A stretch of DNA of 64,000 nucleotides from Lacrimispora xylanisolvens (GTDB lineage Bacteria; Bacillota; Clostridia; Lachnospirales; Lachnospiraceae). The DNA is taken from contig NZ_PTJA01000009.1 in assembly GCF_002934545.1 (NCBI RefSeq), forward strand, positions 62,001-126,000, given 5' to 3'. Position 1 is the stretch's first letter. The number at the start of each line of letters is the position of its first letter. This document shows positions 9,232 through 15,567 of this stretch, in pieces. The notes beneath the pieces are model-generated. The model was not told the DNA's origin, did not search any database, and saw only the letters and a program-made list of their open reading frames with translations. The translations under genes were made by a program, and so were the position numbers.

Positions 9232-10077
9232 TCACTGTCTGGCATAAAGAGGATCAATCGTCAGGAAATTATGTACCAGAGCAGCAAATTCCTCTGTCCG
9301 CTCAATCTGAGTCCAGTGACCGCATTTGCCAAACACATGAAGCTGGCTGTTCTCCAGACACTGGGCCAGCTTCATGGAAGTTTCAAGCGGAATGACCCGG
9401 TCTTCTCTTCCATGGACAATTAAAGTCTGGTGGCGCACCTCCCTTAAGTAAATTTCATATTTTGCCATTGCTTCCACACCCTTTTGTCTGGGCTCAGGAA
9501 ACATGGAGGAAAAACTCTCCTGAAATCCTGGCTGGATACTTCCTTCGTACCTTGCTCCTGCCAGTTCTTTCGGCATCATTGCCTGATTATAGGCAAATAT
9601 GCCAATCAGTTCCTGCATATTCTCCAGAGAAGGCTGGTATCCCCATACCCGGTCAAGACCGTAAGTAATAGGGAATGTAACTCCCATGCTCCCCATCAGC
9701 ACCAGTTTGCGTACCCGCTTAGGATTGGTTATTGCAACAGCAAGAGCCAGTGCTCCTCCAAAGGAATTTCCCACTAAATCCGCCTGTTCAATTTCCAGCG
9801 CATCCAGAAAATCAATGGTCTGTTTCACCCATACATCCATACCGTAATGAATTCCCTCCGGCCGGTCAGTATAACCAAAGCCAACCATATCCGGCGCCAG
9901 TATCCGGTGATTGGGTGCAAGAAGGGGAAATACTTTGTTCCAGTTTGCCCACGCAGATACTCCTGGTCCGGAACCATGGAGCATAACAAGAGGAAACCCC
10001 TCTCCCACATCATGGTAATTTGTCTGAAACCCGCCGGTCATAATTGAATTTGCAATTTCAGGTCTTTTTTCCATCAT
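9232..10077 (-). CDS. alpha/beta hydrolase, 2-hydroxymuconate semialdehyde hydrolase type
   Basis: A 281-residue meta-cleavage-product hydrolase of the XylF/DmpD/TodF type. It should split 2-hydroxymuconate semialdehyde (or an alkyl analogue) into formate (or another acid) and 2-oxopent-4-enoate. The oxyanion-loop motif LHGSGPGVSAW is followed by Ser105 in GNSFGG, Asp226 in HGREDRVIP and His254 in GKCGHW. The start is the ATG at 10077 with AAGGAGAG upstream; the longer open frame to 10209 would run inside the regulator gene. It is the second gene of the operon. No dehydrogenase/tautomerase branch is present, so this is the hydrolytic branch of the pathway. Confidence 0.9.
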   Translation of the reverse strand: MMEKRPEIANSIMTGGFQTNYHDVGEGFPLVMLHGSGPGVSAWANWNKVFPLLAPNHRILAPDMVGFGYTDRPEGIHYGMDVWVKQTIDFLDALEIEQADLVGNSFGGALALAVAITNPKRVRKLVLMGSMGVTFPITYGLDRVWGYQPSLENMQELIGIFAYNQAMMPKELAGARYEGSIQPGFQESFSSMFPEPRQKGVEAMAKYEIYLREVRHQTLIVHGREDRVIPLETSMKLAQCLENSQLHVFGKCGHWTQIERTEEFAALVHNFLTIDPLYARQ

Positions 10078-10100
10078 TTTAATCCACTCTCCTTTTTGAA

Positions 10101-10901
10101 TTAATTCTGTTGAGGTTTTCTGTAGCCCATTGCAGATGATATGGAATCCGCTGTTTCTTTTACCAGAACAATTACTCGTTCCATCCGTTCCCCATTCATC
10201 TGGCTGCATAAGCCGGATACACTGACTGCATATTTTACCTGTCCCCTGCTGTCAAAGATAGGTGCCGCCACACATCGCAGCCCCATCATAACTTCCTGAT
10301 CATCCACTGCGTAGCCCTGGCTGCGGATCTGCTCCAATTCCTTTAAAAGAGCTGGCAGTGTGGTTATGGTTCGTTCTGTAAAGGAATGCATTCCATGCTG
10401 ACGCATGATCTGTTTGACTTTACCTGCTGGTAAGTACGCCAGTATGGATTTACCCAGGCCGCTGCAATGCATGGGAAGACGTCTGCCGATTTCCGATACA
10501 ATCCGTATCAGGTGATTGGAGTCAATTTTATCCAGATAAAGCACTTCACCCTGATCTTCTGTTGCAAGCTGTATCATATCACCCAGCTGATTATTAAGCT
10601 TTTGCATAAACGGCTTCGCAATGGAACGGATATCCCAGGAATGACCAATCTGATTCCCCAGTTCAAAGAAACGGATTCCCAGACGATAGCAGCCGGTCTC
10701 CTCTGACTGGTCCACATACCGGTAATCACGAAGAGTGGAAATCAATCCGTAAACCGTGCTTTTAGGCCAGTTTAACCGGGTCGCAATTTCTGTCAGCGTC
10801 ATTTCGCTGTCTTCTTTCGCCAGTAATTCGATTAAGAGAAGTGCCCGCTCCACAGATTGAACATGTGACGATTTTTTTTCCGAAGGTTTGCTATTCTCCA
10901 T
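10101..10901 (-). CDS. IclR-family transcriptional regulator of the meta-cleavage operon
   Basis: The protein has 266 residues with a winged helix-turn-helix at about 14-75 (ALLLIELLAKE, TLTEIATRLNWPKSTVYGL) and an IclR effector domain at about 90-260. IclR proteins such as PcaU, PobR and MhpR commonly control aromatic catabolism and often act as activators. It is the first gene of the operon and precedes the hydrolase gene by 23 nt, so it is co-transcribed with the enzymes and probably controls its own promoter. The likely inducer is an intermediate or substrate of the pathway; this is inferred from context. Confidence 0.93.
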   Translation of the reverse strand: MENSKPSEKKSSHVQSVERALLLIELLAKEDSEMTLTEIATRLNWPKSTVYGLISTLRDYRYVDQSEETGCYRLGIRFFELGNQIGHSWDIRSIAKPFMQKLNNQLGDMIQLATEDQGEVLYLDKIDSNHLIRIVSEIGRRLPMHCSGLGKSILAYLPAGKVKQIMRQHGMHSFTERTITTLPALLKELEQIRSQGYAVDDQEVMMGLRCVAAPIFDSRGQVKYAVSVSGLCSQMNGERMERVIVLVKETADSISSAMGYRKPQQN

Positions 10902-10970
10902 CGTTCATCAATGCCTTTCCTCTCTTTTTTTGTTAATTATGTTTAAAATCATGTTGTTTTTCATGTTTTT

Positions 10971-10999
10971 ATCATAACATTATGACAAATATAATTCAA
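10971..10999 (-). promoter_or_regulatory. sigma-A-type promoter of the catechol operon
   Basis: On the minus strand TTGAAT (10994-10999) and TATGAT (10971-10976) are separated by exactly 17 bases. They lie 70 nt upstream of the IclR start codon and directly downstream of the operator-like repeats. Confidence 0.7.
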
Positions 11000-11007
11000 C
11001 TAAATTG

Positions 11008-11057
11008 TTCCCATATACCGAATAGTAATTCCCATATGCCGAACAAATTATATGGGA
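11008..11057 (-). promoter_or_regulatory. tandem operator-like repeats, predicted IclR binding sites
   Basis: Two near-identical 15-mers, TTCCCATATACCGAA (11008-11022) and TTCCCATATGCCGAA (11029-11043), differ at one base and start 21 bp apart, two helical turns. A third partial copy in the opposite orientation (ATATGGGA) is at 11050-11057. They abut the -35 box on its upstream side, the usual position for an activator. Confidence 0.6.
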
Positions 11058-11068
11058 TAACACGGACA

Positions 11069-11099
11069 AATAAAAAAAGCGCATGCTGCCATACGCTTT
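11069..11099 (-). terminator. terminator after the AI-2E-type transporter gene
   Basis: A 10-bp stem with one G-T pair (arms 11076-11085 and 11090-11099) has a four-base loop and is followed on the minus strand by seven T. It lies 17 nt past the stop codon at 11117. Confidence 0.85.
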
Positions 11100-11116
11100 G
11101 AAAAGTTTCATGAAAT

Positions 11117-12190
11117 TTATTTGTACAACTTGATTGTATTAGTATCATTTAAATGGCAGAGCAGGGAAAAAAATATGGGAAAGCTGATCATTCCTACAAT
11201 ACCAAAAAGCTGCGCTCCTACAAACATGCTTACCAGGTCTACAATTGGGTGCAAACCTATTTGACTTCCTACAATTTTAGGTTCCAGAATGTTACGGATC
11301 ACTGTAATAAACAGATACACCAGGAGCAGCCCCAGGGCTAATGGACCATTTCCCTGAACAGCCTCGACCACCATCCATGGAAGCATAATCCCGCCGGTTC
11401 CAAGCACTGGAAGAATGTCAAAAACAGAGATCGCGAAAGCGATTAATATTGCATTTGACACACCGATGATGGCAAGCCCAACGGACAGCTCCACAAATGT
11501 AACAGCCATAATAAGGGCGTAGGATCGGATATATACAAACAGGATATCTACCACATATTCCTTTATTTGCAAAAGCAATCCGACTGCCTTATCCGATAAC
11601 TGGCGATCTATAAATTCAACCATAAGATCGTAATCTCCTGCAATAAAGAAGGTTGAAATAATCATCAGCAGGATTTTGACAAATATTCCAGGCAGCAGGG
11701 AGGCGTATCCGGTAAGTGTCTCCACAATCCGGACAGATAAGCTGGTAACAAGTTCACCTACAGACTGAACAAACTGGGCGAACAAGCCATTAAGAGTTTT
11801 TACAAGAGCAGCATCCATACGGGAAACCGTATGCTCAATCCCTTTAAAAAGGTAACCAAGTGCAGGTTCCATCTGATTCGTATAGATGGACGGCAATGCC
11901 ATAACCATATCTACGGTGACCGTCACCAGCTTTATTCCAACCAGGGCGATCAGTATACCCGCCGTGCTGTAAAATACCAGAACCAAAACCATGGCAATCA
12001 GCTTATAAGGAAGCTTTGTTTTCCCAGCGATCCATTTTGCCGGTATTTTTAAGATGTAAGCGATTAAAAATGCCGCTAAAAATGGAGAAACCAGCCCCAA
12101 TGCATATCGGATGGTAATGGTCACTAACAAAATAATCAATCCACAGTAAATCAGGTTCACTATAAATCGTTTTTGTTTTTCATAGTCCAT
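11117..12190 (-). CDS. AI-2E family (PerM/YdbI-like) membrane transporter
   Basis: A 357-residue polytopic protein with about seven to eight hydrophobic segments. The N-terminal pair flanks a basic loop, a central soluble stretch (about 90-140) follows, and the C-terminal half holds the family-typical segments PVLGTGGIMLPW and RNILEPKIVGSQIGLHP. Members are proposed exporters of small signals or Na+/H+ antiporters; the AI-2 name is historical and says little about substrate. The gene follows the acyltransferase gene by 25 nt on the same strand and may be co-transcribed with it. Length is normal. Confidence 0.88.
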   Translation of the reverse strand: MDYEKQKRFIVNLIYCGLIILLVTITIRYALGLVSPFLAAFLIAYILKIPAKWIAGKTKLPYKLIAMVLVLVFYSTAGILIALVGIKLVTVTVDMVMALPSIYTNQMEPALGYLFKGIEHTVSRMDAALVKTLNGLFAQFVQSVGELVTSLSVRIVETLTGYASLLPGIFVKILLMIISTFFIAGDYDLMVEFIDRQLSDKAVGLLLQIKEYVVDILFVYIRSYALIMAVTFVELSVGLAIIGVSNAILIAFAISVFDILPVLGTGGIMLPWMVVEAVQGNGPLALGLLLVYLFITVIRNILEPKIVGSQIGLHPIVDLVSMFVGAQLFGIVGMISFPIFFSLLCHLNDTNTIKLYK

Positions 12191-12215
12191 ATGTTTCCTT
12201 TTCCCATTGCATTAA

Positions 12216-13484
12216 TTAATTATAGTTACCATTCAATTTCAGAACAACCTTGTCAAGAAAAGAAGATATCATATCCCGATCAGCCTGGGAACCAAAAAGA
12301 TTGACACTCAGCACAGGATTATTATCAAACGTAGATACCGCAAGCTGAAAATAGGGGCTGTATTTAATAGAGCCGGTCATATAAGCTTTTGTAATATTCA
12401 GTTCATCAAAGTAAAACTGTGATTTATCAATGATTCCAATATTTGTAAAGGCAATCAACGCATTATCAAAGCTTTTATTTACAATACTTTCTGCCAGCTT
12501 ATAGGGCAATACATCATATACTTTTTCCATCACCAGCATACTTTTTATACAGGCGATACTGGATTTTTCTTTCTTCATACAATCTCTGACTTTTAAAAGA
12601 GTATCTACAAAAGAAGTTCCTATATCGGACCCGATGTCGCAGGTAAGATTGGTACAGAGATTACAAATACTTTCTGCTTTATGATCAGGTAAATATTTTC
12701 TTAAGTCAACCGTACTGGGTATTGCAAATACATAACCAAATGTTTCATATAGAGTGCGGATATATGCTGTAAGGATCATATCATTTATGGTAGCATCATG
12801 CTTCCTGGCATAATCTTTCAGGTTTAGAAAGACTTCTTCAGGGATGCTTCTGATTTCAATAAAGGGGTTGCTTAAATCTCCCTCCAGTTTTAACTTGGCG
12901 GGATCATGAGTGGACATGTCGTTCTTACTTAATAAAATTTTTATTTTGTCTTTCCATGAAAACCTCCCAGTGATCTGAGATAATCTTCTGCTTCCCAATG
13001 GAGATGGATGATAATCTGCATCTCCCCTGAGCTTATCGTAAATGCCGCTTAGCAGATACAGATAGTCTTTAAATCCTGCCCCATCACATAGCATATGGTT
13101 CATTATTATAATAAGGGTATCCGTTTTTGTATCCCGGATCACCCCCAGCTTTATCTGAGGACCTGTTGTTGTAATAATCTCTGAAACAAGGAACTGATTT
13201 ACTGCCGTATCAACGTCTTCTGTTTCAATCAAAGTCAGCATTTCATTGGTAGTATTGCTGCAATACTCCCAATATGGTCGTCTTCCCCCCTCATTAAAAC
13301 GGCATTTGAGCAAAGGGAACGCTTCTGCTGACAGATCAACCGATTTCTGCAGCCGGATCATATCTAATTTACCATCAAATGATGCAAGGAAATGTAAGGT
13401 ATGATCATTTATCTTCTTAATCTGAAACAGATGCTGTAAGCTGTCCCACGCTTCCACTTTATACCGGACATGCGATTCCTTCAT
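12216..13484 (-). CDS. stand-alone condensation-domain-like acyltransferase
   Basis: The protein has 422 residues. NHMLCDG at about 129-135 matches the HHxxxDG/HxxxDG catalytic motif of the condensation/CoA-dependent acyltransferase fold (NRPS condensation domains, alcohol acetyltransferases, PapA5). The histidine should act as general base for acyl transfer to an alcohol or amine. There is no carrier or adenylation domain in the protein or nearby, so donor and acceptor are unknown. The start ATG at 13484 is preferred because AAGGTG lies six bases upstream; a GTG at 13493 is the alternative. A shared transcript with the downstream transporter is possible, which could mean that the modified product is exported. 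Confidence 0.75.
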   Translation of the reverse strand: MKESHVRYKVEAWDSLQHLFQIKKINDHTLHFLASFDGKLDMIRLQKSVDLSAEAFPLLKCRFNEGGRRPYWEYCSNTTNEMLTLIETEDVDTAVNQFLVSEIITTTGPQIKLGVIRDTKTDTLIIIMNHMLCDGAGFKDYLYLLSGIYDKLRGDADYHPSPLGSRRLSQITGRFSWKDKIKILLSKNDMSTHDPAKLKLEGDLSNPFIEIRSIPEEVFLNLKDYARKHDATINDMILTAYIRTLYETFGYVFAIPSTVDLRKYLPDHKAESICNLCTNLTCDIGSDIGTSFVDTLLKVRDCMKKEKSSIACIKSMLVMEKVYDVLPYKLAESIVNKSFDNALIAFTNIGIIDKSQFYFDELNITKAYMTGSIKYSPYFQLAVSTFDNNPVLSVNLFGSQADRDMISSFLDKVVLKLNGNYN

Positions 13485-13583
13485 TGTCGTCACCTTATAA
13501 TTTTCCTTCCATCGGACTTCCTATATTTGTATATGCTCTTTTTCCTGATTATACCACGTAATTTGAGTTCTGCTCCTATATTC

Positions 13584-15281
13584 TTACATTTCTTCAGGAC
13601 ATGCCATGCCAAGCAGACCACAGGCATCCAAAATGACCCTTTGAGCCAGATCTGTCAGAACAATCCTTGCCTGCTTTGTGCTCTCTTCCGCCTGTAAAAT
13701 TGGGCATTCGTGATAAAACTTATTAAATGCTACAGCGACAGTTACTAAAAACCTTGCAATAACAGAAGGTTCATAGCGCTCAGCCGCCTTTTTTACGGCT
13801 TCCTCATAACCGGAAAGTGCTTTGATCAGTGCGTACCCCATGTCTTCCGTCAATGCATGAAAATCAATGTTTTCATAATCAGCTTCCTTACTATTCTTTC
13901 TCATTATGCTTCTGGCACGTGCATAGGTATACTGAACGTAAGGGCCAGTAGTTCCATCAAAGCTTAGTACAGCTTCCCAGGAAAAATCCACGTTTTTAAT
14001 TCTCTGATTAAACAAATCATGAAAAATAACTGCGCCAATTCCTATTTTTTCAGCCGTCTGTTCTTTCTCTTTTAAATCCGGATTTTTATCCTGAATTGCT
14101 TGAAATGCACGTTCAATCGATTCATTTAGGATATCCTCTGCATAAATAATGTTACCGCTGCGGGTAGACAATTTCGCTCCTTCCAGGCTTACTAATCCGT
14201 AAGGAACGTGAATCAGAGTATCCGCCCAGTTGTATCCCATTACTTCAATTGCTTTAAATACCTGCTTAAAATGTAAGCTCTGCTCCATTCCTGTTACATA
14301 GATACAACGATCAAAGTGATATGTTTCTTTCCGATATAAAACAGCAGCTATATCCCTGGAATGATAGATGGAACTGCCATCGCTTTTGGTTATAAGACAC
14401 GGAGGCATATCATATTCTGACAAATCAACAATATCTGCTCCCTGGCTCTTCTTTAACAGCCCTTTGCTTTTCAGTTCTTCTACTAAAGCAGGTACTTTAT
14501 CCCGATAAAAGCTTTCGCCGGCATAAGAATCAAAGGTGATCCCCAGCAGATCATACACACGGGAATATTCCTTTAAACTAATCTCCTTAAACCAGTTCCA
14601 TATCCCAATGGCTTCCTCATCGTTTTGCTCCATCTTTACGAACCAGTTTCTGGCCTGACTAAGCAATTCGGGGTCCTTTTCTGCCTCTGTATTAAATTTC
14701 ACATAAATCCGCAGTAATTCCTCTATCCCCTTTTCTTTTACGGTTTCCTCATCACTCCACTTTTTATATGCTACAATCAGCTTTCCAAACTGAGTACCCC
14801 AATCGCCCAAATGATTGATGCGGACAACATGAAATCCCAGTTTTTTATAGATACGGTATAGGGAATTGCCAATGACAGTCGTACGTAAATGTCCCACATG
14901 GAAATTTTTTGCAATATTAGGGGAAGAATAATCCATACAGATGGTTTTACCTGTTCCGGTCTTTTTAAGCCCAAAATCAGGACTCTTGATTTTATTGATC
15001 CAGTACTCTACGTATTTGTCACGTTTCATAAAGATATTTAAATACCCATTCACCGCCTCTGATTTTTCAATCCCCAGTTCTTCCTGTACGTCCTCCAGAG
15101 AAGTGTTCAGTTCTTGTGCAATTCCGGCAGGATTCTTATGCAATACTTTTGCAAAAGAAAAACATGGAAGTGCGAAATCTCCCATATAGTCCTCCGGAGG
15201 AATTTCCATAACCGTTATCACTTCCTGTTCACTTACATTTACCAGTTTTTTTGCAATCCATTTACAAATTTCTTCCTTCAT
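13584..15281 (-). CDS. argS: arginyl-tRNA synthetase
   Basis: A class I aminoacyl-tRNA synthetase of 565 residues that charges tRNA-Arg with arginine. The N-terminal Arg-tRNA-synthetase domain (about 1-85) precedes the HIGH motif (NFHVGHLR) and the catalytic domain; the KMSKS-like loop reads KLSTRSG, and the C-terminal anticodon-binding DALR domain covers about 450-565. The start at 15281 follows GGAGG by six bases; an in-frame ATG at 15302 is less likely. Upstream lies an arginine-rich leader peptide and a transcription attenuator, so expression probably responds to the supply of charged tRNA-Arg. Confidence 0.97.
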   Translation of the reverse strand: MKEEICKWIAKKLVNVSEQEVITVMEIPPEDYMGDFALPCFSFAKVLHKNPAGIAQELNTSLEDVQEELGIEKSEAVNGYLNIFMKRDKYVEYWINKIKSPDFGLKKTGTGKTICMDYSSPNIAKNFHVGHLRTTVIGNSLYRIYKKLGFHVVRINHLGDWGTQFGKLIVAYKKWSDEETVKEKGIEELLRIYVKFNTEAEKDPELLSQARNWFVKMEQNDEEAIGIWNWFKEISLKEYSRVYDLLGITFDSYAGESFYRDKVPALVEELKSKGLLKKSQGADIVDLSEYDMPPCLITKSDGSSIYHSRDIAAVLYRKETYHFDRCIYVTGMEQSLHFKQVFKAIEVMGYNWADTLIHVPYGLVSLEGAKLSTRSGNIIYAEDILNESIERAFQAIQDKNPDLKEKEQTAEKIGIGAVIFHDLFNQRIKNVDFSWEAVLSFDGTTGPYVQYTYARARSIMRKNSKEADYENIDFHALTEDMGYALIKALSGYEEAVKKAAERYEPSVIARFLVTVAVAFNKFYHECPILQAEESTKQARIVLTDLAQRVILDACGLLGMACPEEM

Positions 15282-15312
15282 ATCTGACCTCCATTTTTTC
15301 ATTTTCTATAAA

Positions 15313-15366
15313 AGAATAAAAAAAGAACCGCAAAAGATCAGCGAATGCTGAAACAATTACGGTTCT
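15313..15366 (-). terminator. argS attenuator terminator with competing antiterminator
   Basis: On the minus strand AGAACCG (15366-15360) pairs with CGGTTCT (15330-15324), enclosing a second hairpin TCAGC-ATTC-GCTGA (15351-15338). Seven T follow at once. An upstream TGCGGTTC (ending at 15379) can pair instead with GAACCGTA of the terminator's left arm, which would prevent termination. It ends about 32 nt before the argS start. Confidence 0.8.
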
Positions 15367-15370
15367 GCTA

Positions 15371-15499
15371 TAAACTATGAACCGCACAGAAACAAGACGT
15401 ATCAATCCTGCAACCGTGCGAATGTACTGGCATCAGTTACAAGAGTTTACGTCTATCTCTGCGTCTTAAGCTGTTCATGTAAAATGGGTTCATAGTTTA
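15371..15499 (-). repeat. long-range 13-bp inverted repeat of the argS leader
   Basis: GGTTCATAGTTTA on the plus strand at 15487-15499 is the exact reverse complement of 15371-15383. In the minus-strand transcript the first copy spans the leader-peptide start codon and the second copy overlaps the antiterminator segment. Pairing of the two copies would therefore free the terminator arm. A second pair, AGACGTA within the Arg codons and TACGTCT near 15394-15400, lies inside. Confidence 0.75.
15437..15493 (-). CDS. argS leader peptide with clustered arginine codons
   Basis: An 18-codon open frame reads MNPFYMNSLRRRDRRKLL and stops at TAA. It has a good ribosome binding site (GAGAGGA, about nine bases before ATG). 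Codons 10-15 are AGA CGC AGA GAT AGA CGT, so five of six consecutive codons are arginine, using both AGA and CGN boxes. It is followed by mutually exclusive hairpins and a terminator ahead of argS. This is the layout of a ribosome-stalling leader as in the trp and his operons: slow decoding of Arg codons when charged tRNA-Arg is scarce would change folding and allow argS transcription. No T-box consensus is visible in the leader. Confidence 0.8.
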   Translation of the reverse strand: MNPFYMNSLRRRDRRKLL

Positions 15500-15567
15500 A
15501 TTCCTCTCAAAAATGTTGTTTTCATTCTACTTTAAAAAAACTGTTTTTGCAAGTACTAATATAGCGA

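Noticed and set aside
15300-15500. T-box riboswitch upstream of argS
   Set aside because: I found no AGGGTGGNACCGCG-like T-box sequence or a specifier-loop Stem I. The leader peptide and simple competing hairpins explain the structure better.
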